Shown here: in pieces, positions 5,841 to 13,680 of the stretch | Layout: every line of letters starts with the position of its first letter | Numbering within the stretch: position 1 is the first letter of the stretch | NCBI GenBank assembly: GCA_021779335.1 | Contig: JAJYAW010000032.1 | Coordinates: 1 to 13,680 of the forward strand | Length of the DNA: 13,680 nt | Reading direction: 5' to 3' | DNA from: Myxococcales bacterium | GTDB taxonomy: Bacteria; Myxococcota; Myxococcia; Myxococcales; Anaeromyxobacteraceae | The notes under the pieces: generated by a model | The model's input: only the letters and a program-made list of their open reading frames with translations | What the model was told of the DNA's origin: nothing | Database searches by the model: none | Program-made: the position numbers and the translations under genes

Positions 5841-6970
5841 CCGAGACCGTCTTCGAGGAGCTCCAGCGCTACGTCCACTTCTCCGAGGCGGACGGGGCCC
5901 TGCTGCGGGCCTTCCGGCCGCTCGCCCGGCCCCGCTTCCAGGAGATCGCGGAGGAGTTCTACGCCCGCATCCTCTCGCACGAGGAGGCCTCCAGGGTGCT
6001 GCACGGCGGCGAGAGCCAGGTGGGGCAGCTCAAGGTCACCCTGGTGGCCTGGATGGACGCCCTGCTCTCCGGCCCCTGGGACGAGGCCTACTGGCAGCAC
6101 CGCTACCAGATCGGCCGCGTCCACGTGCGCATCGGCATGCCCCAGCACTACATGTTCGGCGCCATGAACGTGCTGCGCGCGGGGCTGGGCCAGGTGGCGC
6201 TGGAGCGGGTGACCGGCGCGGCCCTCGAGCCGACCCGGGCCGCGGTGGGCAAGATCCTCGACCTGGAGCTGGCCATCATGCTCCACACCTACCGCGACGA
6301 CCTGCTGGCGCAGCAGGCGCGGACGGAGCGGCTCTCCACCTTCGGCCAGCTGGTCGGCTCCATCGGCCACGACCTGCGCAACCCGCTGGGCGTCATCGAG
6401 ACCTCGCTCTTCATCCTCAGGGGGCGCGCCGGCGAGGACGAGCGGACCAGGAAGCACCTCGACCGGATCAAGGACCAGCTCGACGTGGCCAACGGGATCA
6501 TCACCAACCTGCTCGACATGATCCACGACCGCCCGCTGGCGGCCGAGCCGGTCCTCCTCGGCGAGGTGGTCGACGGGGCGGTGGCGGCGGTGCGGCGCCC
6601 GCCCGGCGTGACCCTGGAGGTGAGCGGCGTGGCGGAGCTCCCCGCCGTGCCGGGCGACCCGGTGCAGCTCCGCCAGGTGCTGGTCAACCTGGTGGAGAAC
6701 GCGGTCTTCGCGGCCTCGCCCGCTGGCGCGGTGGCGGTGCGGGGCCGGCGGACCGGCGCCGAGGTCCTCCTCGACGTGGAGGACTCCGGTCCGGGCGTCG
6801 ACCCGGCCACCCGGCGGCGCCTCTTCGAGCCGCTCATCACCACCAAGGAGCGGGGCATCGGGCTGGGGCTGGCCCTGGTCAAGCGGATCGCGGAGCGCCA
6901 CGGCGGCGGCGTGGCCTACTCGGAGCGCGAGGGCGGCGGCGCGCGGTTCACCGTGCGGTTGCCGTGCTGA
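5837..6970 (+). CDS. gcHK: Globin-coupled histidine kinase (heme oxygen sensor, AfGcHK-type)
   Basis: The 377-aa protein joins an N-terminal sensor globin (about residues 1-160) to a histidine kinase core. In the globin, IGRVHVRIGMPQHYMFGA carries the proximal heme ligand His96, and EEFYARIL supplies the distal Tyr42. Both are three residues before the His99/Tyr45 I recall for AfGcHK of Anaeromyxobacter sp. Fw109-5. The kinase has the H-box SIGHDLRNPL with His178, the N-box VNLVENAV (Asn284, Asn288), DVEDSGPG at 313-320 and the G2 box GIGLGL at 340-345. No transmembrane segment is visible, so it should be cytoplasmic. By analogy, O2 binding to Fe(II) heme, or the Fe(III) state, switches on autophosphorylation. 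The start at 5837 begins the globin directly (MAETVFEELQRYVHF); the ATG at 5829 is out of frame. It lies 14 nt before the dual-receiver regulator, its expected partner. Confidence 0.95.
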   Translation: MAETVFEELQRYVHFSEADGALLRAFRPLARPRFQEIAEEFYARILSHEEASRVLHGGESQVGQLKVTLVAWMDALLSGPWDEAYWQHRYQIGRVHVRIGMPQHYMFGAMNVLRAGLGQVALERVTGAALEPTRAAVGKILDLELAIMLHTYRDDLLAQQARTERLSTFGQLVGSIGHDLRNPLGVIETSLFILRGRAGEDERTRKHLDRIKDQLDVANGIITNLLDMIHDRPLAAEPVLLGEVVDGAVAAVRRPPGVTLEVSGVAELPAVPGDPVQLRQVLVNLVENAVFAASPAGAVAVRGRRTGAEVLLDVEDSGPGVDPATRRRLFEPLITTKERGIGLGLALVKRIAERHGGGVAYSEREGGGARFTVRLPC

Positions 6971-6984
6971 GGGGACACCGGGCC

Positions 6985-7701
6985 ATGCGCCGCTACCTGA
7001 TCGTGGACGACAACCTCGACTTCGCGGAGAACCTGGCCGAGATCCTGCGCGACCTCGGGGACGAGGTGGCCATCGCCACCGGCGGCGCGGAGGCGCTGGC
7101 GCTGGCGCGGGGCGGGCGCTTCGACGCCGTCCTCACCGACATGCGCATGCCGCTCATGGGCGGGGCCGAGCTGGTCCACGAGCTCCGCCGGCTGGACCCG
7201 GGCCTGGCCGCCATGGTCATCACGGCCCACGCGGGCGACGACGCGCTGGAGGCGGCCCGGCGCGAGGGGCTGCTGGCGGTGCTGCCCAAGCCGGTGCCGG
7301 TCGCGCAGCTCCTGGACCTCATGGCGGTGGCGCGGCGCGACGGCCTGGTGGTCATCGTGGAGGACGACCGGAAGTTCTCCGACAACCTCTGCGAGGTGCT
7401 GCGCGGCCGCGGCTTCGCGGCGGTGACCGCCGGCTCGGTGCTGGAGACGGAGCGGCTCGGGCCCATCCGCCCGTTCGCCGCGCTGGTGGACCTGCGCGTC
7501 CCGGGCGGCCCGGACGGCGAGGCCATGCGCCGCCTCTCGCTCCGCTTCCCCAACCTCCCCATGATCGTCATGAGCGGCGTGCACGGCCAGCCGCCGGAGG
7601 GCGGCCAGGGCTTCTTCCGCAAGCCCTTCGACACCGCCGCCCTGCTCGACGCGGTGGAGCGGCTCCACGCCGCCCGGCCCCGCCTCGGGGGCGCGCCGTG
7701 A
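6985..7701 (+). CDS. Response regulator with two receiver domains and no output domain
   Basis: The 238-aa product is two CheY-like receivers in tandem. Receiver 1 (about 3-118) has the acidic pair Asp8/Asp9, phospho-acceptor Asp52 in LTDMRMP, Thr80 and Lys102 (LPKPV). Receiver 2 (about 121-230) has Asp127/Asp128, phospho-acceptor Asp169 in LVDLRVP, Ser197 and Lys213 (FRKPF). Both therefore look competent. There is no DNA-binding or enzymatic domain, so it should act as a phosphate carrier or by protein contact. Starting at ATG 6985 puts the acceptors at 52 and 169, the same numbers I recall for the cognate RR of AfGcHK, which supports this start over a GTG at 6964 inside the previous gene. 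GAGGGGA at 6969-6975 is its ribosome binding site. It overlaps the next gene by 4 nt, so the three genes are probably one transcript. Confidence 0.93.
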   Translation: MRRYLIVDDNLDFAENLAEILRDLGDEVAIATGGAEALALARGGRFDAVLTDMRMPLMGGAELVHELRRLDPGLAAMVITAHAGDDALEAARREGLLAVLPKPVPVAQLLDLMAVARRDGLVVIVEDDRKFSDNLCEVLRGRGFAAVTAGSVLETERLGPIRPFAALVDLRVPGGPDGEAMRRLSLRFPNLPMIVMSGVHGQPPEGGQGFFRKPFDTAALLDAVERLHAARPRLGGAP

Positions 7702-8831
7702 AGGAGCACGCCGCGCAGCGCCCCCGCATCCTCATCGTCGACGACAACGCCGGGCTGGTGGACAACCTCGCCGAGATCCTGGAGGAGGCCGGCTACGCCG
7801 TGCAGGGCGCCGCCTCGTGCGCCGCCGCGCTGCCGCTGGCCCGCGAGGGCTTCGACGTGGCCCTGGTCGACCTGCGCCTGCCCGACGGCGACGGCACCGC
7901 GCTGGCGCCGCGGCTCAAGGACCTCTCGCCCGACGGCGAGGTGGTGCTCCTGACCGGCTTCGCCACCCTGGAGTCGGCGGTGGCGGCGGTGCGGGCCGGC
8001 GCCTGCGCCTACCTGGTGAAGCCCTGCGCCACCCGGGAGCTCCTGGTGACGGTGGAGCAGGCCATGCGCCAGGTGCGGCTGCACGCCGAGAAGCGCGAGC
8101 TGGCCCGCAAGGCGCAGATGGCCGAGAAGCTGGCGGCGGTCGGCACCATGACGGCCGGCCTCTCCCACGAGATCCGCAACCCGCTCAACGCCGCCGTCCT
8201 GCAGCTCTCCGTGCTGGAGCGCCGGCTGCAGCGGCTCCCGGCCGAGGCGCAGGGGGCGCTGCTCGAGCCGCTCACCCTGGTGAAGGACGAGATCCGCCGG
8301 CTGGACCACATCCTGGAGGACTTCCTCCAGTTCGCCAGGCCGCGCGAGTTCGTGCCGCGCCCGGTGGCGGTGGGGTCGGTGGTCGCGCGGGTCCTCGACC
8401 TGCTGGAGGGCGAGGCCGAGCGGCGACGGCTGACCGTGGTGCGCGCCGTCGACCCGGAGGGCGCGCTCCCGCCCGTGGCCGGCGACGAGGAGCGGCTCCG
8501 CCAGGTGCTGGTCAACCTGACCCTCAACGCCCTGGAGGCGACGCCGGACGGGGGCACCATCCGCGTGGCCTGCTTCGGGGAGCCGCCGGCGCCGGAGCGG
8601 CCGGGCGAGCCGGGGCGCGTCGGCATCTCCATCGAGGACTCCGGCCCGGGCATCGGGGCCGGGCTGCGCGACCGGATCTTCGAGCCGTTCTTCACCACCA
8701 AGGCCAAGGGCTCGGGCCTGGGGCTCTCCATCGTCCACGCCATCGTGGCGCAGCACGGCGGGACCATCTCCATCGAGGACGGCGACGGGGGCGGCGCCCG
8801 CTTCGTCCTCAGGCTGCCCCGCGCCCGCTGA
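7698..8831 (+). CDS. Receiver-histidine kinase hybrid (N-terminal REC, NtrB-like kinase core)
   Basis: The 377-aa soluble protein starts with a receiver (about residues 8-125: Asp15/Asp16, phospho-acceptor Asp58 in LVDLRLP, Thr86, Lys108). A short helical linker follows (about 126-145), then a histidine kinase: H-box LSHEIRNPLNA with His157, N-box VNLTLNALEA (Asn273, Asn277), IEDSGPGIG and the G2 segment GSGLGLSIV. It has no PAS, GAF or membrane sensor, so its only visible input is the receiver. A kinase gated by receiver phosphorylation is a recognised arrangement. The GTG at 7698 overlaps the previous stop as GTGA, indicating translational coupling. It ends 6 nt from the end of the convergent NtrC-type gene, whose product is the most plausible target. 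Likely chain: globin kinase, double receiver, this kinase, NtrC-type activator; the transfer order is inference. Confidence 0.92.
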   Translation: MKEHAAQRPRILIVDDNAGLVDNLAEILEEAGYAVQGAASCAAALPLAREGFDVALVDLRLPDGDGTALAPRLKDLSPDGEVVLLTGFATLESAVAAVRAGACAYLVKPCATRELLVTVEQAMRQVRLHAEKRELARKAQMAEKLAAVGTMTAGLSHEIRNPLNAAVLQLSVLERRLQRLPAEAQGALLEPLTLVKDEIRRLDHILEDFLQFARPREFVPRPVAVGSVVARVLDLLEGEAERRRLTVVRAVDPEGALPPVAGDEERLRQVLVNLTLNALEATPDGGTIRVACFGEPPAPERPGEPGRVGISIEDSGPGIGAGLRDRIFEPFFTTKAKGSGLGLSIVHAIVAQHGGTISIEDGDGGGARFVLRLPRAR

Positions 8832-8837
8832 GCGCGC

Positions 8838-10283
<1,446 letters not shown>

Positions 10284-10333
10284 CTGGACGGTCCTGCTCC
10301 GGGTGGCGCAAAGGCTGCGTGGAAGCGGAGTCT

Positions 10334-10350
10334 ATGCCCCGTCTGCGCCA
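10334..10350 (-). promoter_or_regulatory. Candidate sigma-54 promoter (-24/-12) for the NtrC-type gene
   Basis: On the minus strand the stretch reads TGGCGCAGACGGGGCAT, which has the invariant GG-N10-GC and matches TGGC at -24 and GCA at -12. The -12 box lacks the preferred TT. The start codon is 51 nt downstream, giving a leader of about 40 nt. An alternative sigma-70 reading uses TTGAGC (10378-10373) with TTATTT 17 nt on (10355-10350), which is weaker at -10. Confidence 0.35.
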
Positions 10351-10420
10351 AATAATCCAGGGGGTACAGGGAGCTCAACCTGCGCGCGCTGCCCCGACTT
10401 TGCGCCCAGCCGGGGGGAGC

Positions 10421-11077
10421 CTAGGCCGTTCGGGGGGTCTCGGTCCGGCCGATCCGGTCGTAGGGGCGCCACCGGAAGCGCGCGCCGAGCCCCTCCGCGA
10501 CCCGACGGCAGTCCTCCTCGACGAGCCCGGGCATCCCCACCGCGCTGGCCGCCACGTCGGGGAGGCGCGCCGCCGCGCTGCGGATGAACGCCTTCACGTG
10601 GTCGAAGGCCGCCGCGCCGTACTGGCTCGGGCAGAGCCGGGCGTAGCTGGGTCCGTCGGCGGCGTTGAGCGAGACCGAGACGGCATCGAGCCCCGCCTCG
10701 GCCAGCTCGGGGACCACGTCGCGCCCCTCGCGGAGCGAGGCGAGCCCGTCGGTGTCGAGCCGGACCCGCTTCACGCCGGCCGCCTTGAGCCTCCGCACCA
10801 GGTCGAGCACCTGCTCGAGCCGGCGCGTCGGCTCGCCGAAGCCGGTGAAGACCACCTCGGAGCGCCCCTCGAGGCCGGCCGCCCGCGCCGCGGCCCAGAC
10901 CTCGTCGGCGGAGGGGTTGCGCGCCAGCCGCAGGTCGAAGCCCCCCACGGTGAAGTCGCCGTCGCGGATCTTCGGGCAGAAGACGCAGGCCAGCGTGCAG
11001 CTGCTGGTGACGTTGAGGTAGAGCGCGTCGCCGAGCGGATAGGCCAGCACCGGCGGGGCGGCGGTCGGGGTGTTCAC
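10421..11077 (-). CDS. Radical SAM protein of the TatD-associated type
   Basis: Radical SAM enzymes bind a [4Fe-4S] cluster through CxxxCxxC and cleave S-adenosylmethionine to a radical. Here the motif is CTLACVFC (Cys27, Cys31, Cys34), followed by the glycine-rich FTGFGEPT at 77-84, LDTDGLASL and a conserved VSVSLNA. The 218-aa length and the opening LGDALYLNVTSSCTLACVFCPK match, from memory, the family annotated as 'TatD family nuclease-associated radical SAM protein'. Its reaction is unknown to me. No tatD is in the window, so the usual partner is absent here. The start is a GTG at 11077 with no strong Shine-Dalgarno; no ATG is available upstream in frame. It lies 66 nt downstream of the DksA-like gene on the same strand. 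Superfamily certain; subfamily fairly sure; function unknown. Confidence 0.88.
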   Translation of the reverse strand: MNTPTAAPPVLAYPLGDALYLNVTSSCTLACVFCPKIRDGDFTVGGFDLRLARNPSADEVWAAARAAGLEGRSEVVFTGFGEPTRRLEQVLDLVRRLKAAGVKRVRLDTDGLASLREGRDVVPELAEAGLDAVSVSLNAADGPSYARLCPSQYGAAAFDHVKAFIRSAAARLPDVAASAVGMPGLVEEDCRRVAEGLGARFRWRPYDRIGRTETPRTA

Positions 11078-11125
11078 GGTGCCAGAGGTGATAGCAGCCG
11101 GGCTGCCCCGTTGCCAGCCGCGACC

Positions 11126-11140
11126 GGCGCGCCGCGCGCC
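11126..11140 (-). terminator. GC hairpin just after the DksA-like stop
   Basis: GGCGCG (11126-11131), CCG and CGCGCC (11135-11140) form a six-pair hairpin beginning three bases after the stop codon of the DksA-like gene. No T-run follows. It may be a pause or RNA-stability element that partly separates that gene from the radical SAM gene. Confidence 0.35.
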
Positions 11141-11143
11141 GCG

Positions 11144-11458
11144 CTACTCCGCGTCGAGCAGCCCCTGCCCGCTGCACCCCGTGCAGTAGCGCGCCTCGGG
11201 GATGGCCCGCATCCGCTGCAACCCCAGCGGCCCGCCGCAGGCCAGGCAGGTCCCGTACTGCCCCTCGGAGATGCGCTGCAGCGCGGCGTCGATCTCCGAC
11301 AGCTCGCGCCGGACCTGCTCGTTGACGGGCGTCGGGATGGCCTCGAGATCGAGCCACCGCGCCGAGGGGTCGGCGGCCTGGGACAGCCCGGCCTGCCGGC
11401 GAAGCGACCGGCGACGGCGGAGGAGCGAGTCCCTGGCTTCGACGGCGTACTGACCCAT
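11144..11458 (-). CDS. DksA/TraR-type C4 zinc finger protein
   Basis: DksA-family proteins reach into the secondary channel of RNA polymerase and change promoter response, often with (p)ppGpp. This 104-aa member has a central helical segment (about residues 44-66, NEQVRRELSEIDAALQRISEG) and the typical GQYGTCLACG, giving the zinc site Cys71-x2-Cys74-x17-Cys92-x2-Cys95. It is shorter than E. coli DksA (151 aa) and nearer TraR-like or DksA-like proteins. The acidic coiled-coil tip of DksA (DxxA) is not clearly recognisable, although EIDAA at 55-59 is a candidate. Its N-terminus is Arg-rich (LLRRRRSLRR, 12-21). ATG 11458 fits the family length; the frame is open further upstream but unrelated in composition. 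GGGA lies 4-5 nt before the start. Family firm; polymerase effect not predictable. Confidence 0.87.
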   Translation of the reverse strand: MGQYAVEARDSLLRRRRSLRRQAGLSQAADPSARWLDLEAIPTPVNEQVRRELSEIDAALQRISEGQYGTCLACGGPLGLQRMRAIPEARYCTGCSGQGLLDAE

Positions 11459-11654
11459 GACGTCCCAAGCCGAAGCACGCGCCGTGCCCAGGGAAAGGTC
11501 CGTATTATCAACGATCTCGCGCCGCAAACATGGCGCCCGCACCGGCCGGGACGCACGGCTTGCGCTCTTCGGACTAGCCCGGCCGTGCGTGCGGCGGAAT
11601 GCCCGGTGGTGGAGTACCCCAGCGGGACCTCGGCGCGCGCGGCCAGGTCCAGAC
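11459..11654. other. Intergenic gap upstream of the DksA-like gene
   Basis: This 196-nt gap holds no gene I can support. On the minus strand an AT-richer patch contains TGATAATAC (11510-11502), an extended -10-like element about 45 nt before the DksA-like start; a matching -35 at ideal spacing is missing. A 9-bp inverted repeat at 11551-11590 is listed separately. The gap probably separates the HEAT/HD operon from the DksA-like gene. Confidence 0.45.
11551..11590. repeat. 9-bp inverted repeat between the HD and DksA-like genes
   Basis: ACGCACGGC (11551-11559) is exactly complementary to GCCGTGCGT (11582-11590) around a 22-nt loop. It sits about 65 nt beyond the HD-gene stop and upstream of the possible DksA-like promoter. 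It could be a factor-dependent terminator hairpin for the HD operon or an upstream protein site. No T-run on either strand. Confidence 0.35.
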
Positions 11655-13001
11655 CTAGCCCGGCAGCGCCCGCCGCACGCCGCCGCCACGCGCCAGGTCC
11701 AGGAGCTCGGGGCCCACCTTCCGGGTGGTCGGGTCGAGCAGCCGGACCAGCGGCTTGTCCCACAGCTCCTCGCCTCGCGACGGCGCCGTGGAGCGACCGA
11801 AGCGTCCATCGCCCAGCTCGAGGAGTGTCCCGGGCGGGTAGCGGCCGAGGGCGTTCACCAGGAGCTGCGCCAGGACGGGGTGGTAGAGCTTGCCCCCGGC
11901 CTTGAGCATGGCGCCCAGCGCCGCCTCGCGCGTGATCTTGGCGCCGTAGAGCCTCACCACGTTGGCGTAGTCCTCGGCGAGCCGCAGGATGGCACCGAAG
12001 GTGGACGGCCGGAGCGCCGCGTCGCCGAAGTCGCGGTGGTGCTCCAGCACGGCCCGCAGCCGCCGCAGCTTGGCCTCCGAGAACCCGCGCTGGCGCAGCA
12101 CGACGCGCGCCCCCTCCACCGGGTGGCGGGCCAGCGCCGCCCGCCCCTCCCCCACGTCCGGGGCCAGGTACCCCGCGTCGTGGACCAGCGCCGCGATCCC
12201 GAGGTCCTGCAGGGAGCCGCCCGGGAGCCGCGCCGCCTTCCCGAGGAGCAGCGCCGTCATGGCCACCTCGACCGCGTGGGAGGCGTGCGGCGGGCAGTCG
12301 GGGAAGGCCAGCCAGAAGGCCGGCGCCTCGATGCCGGCCTCCAGCGCCTCGACGACGGTGCGGCGGAGCGGCAGCGGGTTGAGCACCCGCCCGGCGGCCA
12401 CGTTCTCGAAGGTCTCGCCCACCAGCTCCAGCAGGCGCCCCAGCACCTCCCCCGGATCCCGGCGCGGCGCGTCCGAGTCCACCTGGGTGGTCCGGAACCG
12501 GTGGATGCCGGCCAGCTCCACGGTGCCCAGCCCCTGCGCCTCGAGCCACGCCGCCAGCGCGTGGCGCGGCGCCTCCGGCGCGGCCGGACCGGCCAGCCCG
12601 GCCACGAGCGTGCGGACCTGCCGCTCGTCGAGCGCGCCGTGGAGCGAGAGGCCGCCGGTGTTGTGGCGGCGCAGCTCGCCGCCGAGGTCCCGGCCCCCGC
12701 CCTTCCCCTCCGAGCGGATGCGGATGTCGTTGACGTAGACCTGGTCCTCCACCGTGACGAGGTGGACCGTGCCGAGCAGCTCGCCCAGGGCCCCCAGGGC
12801 GCGGGCGAACTCCGCCACCGGCGCGTCGAAGGCGTGGTTGTCGGGCGAGTGGGTGCGGGTGAGCTTGAGCAGGCCGCCCAGCATCTGGGCCAGCTGCTCG
12901 CCGCCCTCGCGGACCTTCTGCGCCAGCTCGCGGTCCTCGCCGGCGCGGGCTCGCCCCAGGGCGCGGCCGAGGGCCGTCTGCGCGCGTGCCAGCTCATCCA
13001 T
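11655..13001 (-). CDS. HD-domain protein, HD-GYP-like with degenerate GYP motif
   Basis: HD-GYP enzymes hydrolyse cyclic-di-GMP using metal-bound His/Asp residues. In this 448-aa protein the C-terminal half (about 235-390) keeps most of that framework: His239/His242 (PPHASHAVEVAM), the HD pair His274-Asp275 (LVHDAGY), His293 (RHPVEGA), the double His321-His322 (EHHRDFG) and Asp344 (LAEDYANVVRLYG). The usual HHExxDGxGYP is replaced by HHRDFGDAALRPSTF, so the GYP itself is missing and HDxGK reads HDAGY. Catalysis is uncertain; it may bind rather than cut a nucleotide. The N-terminal half (1-230) has helical segments and a strand pair HLVTVEDQVYVNDIRIR; I recognise no named domain there. ATG 13001 overlaps the HEAT gene's end by 8 nt and is preceded by AGGGGG about 7 nt away, so the start is solid and the two genes are coupled. 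Confidence 0.85.
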   Translation of the reverse strand: MDELARAQTALGRALGRARAGEDRELAQKVREGGEQLAQMLGGLLKLTRTHSPDNHAFDAPVAEFARALGALGELLGTVHLVTVEDQVYVNDIRIRSEGKGGGRDLGGELRRHNTGGLSLHGALDERQVRTLVAGLAGPAAPEAPRHALAAWLEAQGLGTVELAGIHRFRTTQVDSDAPRRDPGEVLGRLLELVGETFENVAAGRVLNPLPLRRTVVEALEAGIEAPAFWLAFPDCPPHASHAVEVAMTALLLGKAARLPGGSLQDLGIAALVHDAGYLAPDVGEGRAALARHPVEGARVVLRQRGFSEAKLRRLRAVLEHHRDFGDAALRPSTFGAILRLAEDYANVVRLYGAKITREAALGAMLKAGGKLYHPVLAQLLVNALGRYPPGTLLELGDGRFGRSTAPSRGEELWDKPLVRLLDPTTRKVGPELLDLARGGGVRRALPG

Positions 13002-13680
13002 GGCGGACCCCCTGGTGGCGGCGGCGCGCCAGCGTGGCGAAGCAGTGGCGCCGCAGCGCCTCGTCGGCGCCCTTGGCCACCGCCTCGATGCGGGCCACCG
13101 CGTCCGGGGAGGGGTGGGCGCCCAGGCCGGCCACGGCGGCCCAGCGGAGCGGATCGTAGCCACCGCCGCCGGTGAGCCGCCCCAGCAGCCCCTTCCTCGG
13201 CTCCAGCCAGCGGCCGAACGTCTCCTGCGCCCGCCCCGGGTGGAGGCCGGCCAGGGCCCGCCCCAGCGCGTCGGCCTCGGCGGCGGAGCAGTCGCGGCGG
13301 CTGGAGAGCGCCTCCTCGACCAGCCCGAAGGCGGCGGGCGGCCCGCGCCGCCCCAGCACCTGCGCCGCGGCGATGCGCACGGCCTCCTGACCCGCGTTGA
13401 GGAGCCGGGCCAGCCGCTCGGCCGGCACGTCGCCCTCGGCGTGCTCCAGCGCCCGGAGCGCCTCCACCTGCAGCGCCGTGTCGGGGTGCTCCATGAGGGC
13501 CGCGGCGGCGGCGGCCGCCCAGGCGGGGGCGCGCGCCACGATGGCCTTGATCAGGCCGCGCGCGGCGGCCGGCTCGAGCGCGGGCAGCCGGGAGACCACC
13601 GCCTCGGCGTCGGCCGGCAGCCGCGCCTCGGCGATCCGCACCAGCACGTCCCGCCGCCCCTCGTCCTGCTCGGTGGCCAG
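12994..13680 (-). CDS. HEAT-like repeat protein (5' end beyond window edge)
   Basis: The visible 228 residues stay open to the right edge, so the N-terminus is missing; a GTG at 13647 lies inside the same frame and is probably not the start. The sequence is almost all alpha-helical Ala/Leu/Arg repeats of about 30-35 residues, such as DTALQVEALRALEHAEG, QEAVRIAAAQVLGRRG, DPLRWAAVAGLGAHPS and DEALRRHCFATLARRR. The recurring (D/E)xxxRxxAxxxLG pattern is typical of HEAT repeats, which act as protein-binding scaffolds. There are no catalytic motifs, signal peptide or membrane helix in this part. The 8-nt overlap with the HD-domain gene means co-translation and suggests the products work together. 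Repeat class fairly certain; function unknown. Confidence 0.8.
   Translation of the reverse strand: MATEQDEGRRDVLVRIAEARLPADAEAVVSRLPALEPAAARGLIKAIVARAPAWAAAAAAALMEHPDTALQVEALRALEHAEGDVPAERLARLLNAGQEAVRIAAAQVLGRRGPPAAFGLVEEALSSRRDCSAAEADALGRALAGLHPGRAQETFGRWLEPRKGLLGRLTGGGGYDPLRWAAVAGLGAHPSPDAVARIEAVAKGADEALRRHCFATLARRRHQGVRHG

Noticed and set aside
5829..6167. ATG at 5829 opening a 112-codon frame.
   Set aside because: Ser/Arg/Pro-rich shadow of the globin domain; no similarity. The ATG itself is kept as a possible decoy in the palindrome finding.
6993..8756. Long minus-strand open frame opposite the response regulator and REC-kinase.
   Set aside because: His/Gln/Arg-rich low-complexity translation typical of the complement of GC-rich genes; the plus frames carry full two-component motifs.
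10319..11905. Plus-strand open frame of 528 codons across the radical SAM and DksA-like genes.
   Set aside because: Antisense shadow with Arg/Pro/Ala/His-rich composition and no recognisable domain.
11457..13175. Plus-strand open frame of 572 codons opposite the HD gene.
   Set aside because: Antisense shadow; the minus frame has HD motifs, an SD and operon overlap.

Overview
The window is very GC-rich, with third codon positions almost all G or C, and carries eleven complete genes plus two that run off the ends. Gene content points to a myxobacterium of the Anaeromyxobacter type (Myxococcota, formerly Deltaproteobacteria). The strongest clue is a globin-coupled histidine kinase followed by an output-less response regulator with two receiver domains. 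From memory, this is the arrangement of the characterised AfGcHK/RR pair of Anaeromyxobacter sp. Fw109-5. The RR phospho-acceptors (Asp52 and Asp169) fall at the same numbers as in that system, and the heme ligand (His96) and distal tyrosine (Tyr42) are each shifted by three. I ran no database search, so the species assignment is inference.

Layout. 1-1152 (minus): family 2 glycosyltransferase with a TPR tail, cut by the left edge. 1225-2921 (minus): mobB and moeA, overlapping by 4 nt, molybdenum cofactor genes. 3109-3765 (plus): an FNR-like Crp-family regulator divergent from moeA, followed by tatA (3870-4058) and a small STAS-like protein (4267-4581). 4626-5729 (minus): two-HKD phospholipase D/cardiolipin synthase-like protein. 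5837-8831 (plus): globin-coupled histidine kinase, dual-receiver response regulator and a receiver-histidine kinase hybrid, tightly packed. 8838-10283 (minus): sigma-54-dependent NtrC-type response regulator, convergent with the kinases and 6 nt away. 10421-11077 (minus): TatD-associated-type radical SAM protein. 11144-11458 (minus): DksA/TraR-type zinc finger protein. 11655-13001 (minus): HD-GYP-like protein with a degenerate GYP motif. 12994-13680 (minus): HEAT-like repeat protein, cut by the right edge and overlapping the HD gene by 8 nt.

How the genes may work together. Two blocks have a redox theme. In the first, moeA and mobB, a predicted [4Fe-4S] FNR-like regulator and tatA sit together. 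This fits synthesis, oxygen control and export of molybdoenzymes used in anaerobic respiration. In the second, a heme globin kinase, an output-less double receiver, a receiver-kinase and an NtrC-type activator together provide every part needed for an oxygen-to-sigma-54 phosphorelay. Only the first two parts resemble a system I know to be characterised; the link to the other two is inference from gene order.

No tRNA, rRNA, CRISPR array, insertion sequence, phage or conjugative gene was recognised. No gene-free stretch exceeds about 210 bases; the larger gaps are described as entries. The region looks like vertically inherited chromosomal backbone.
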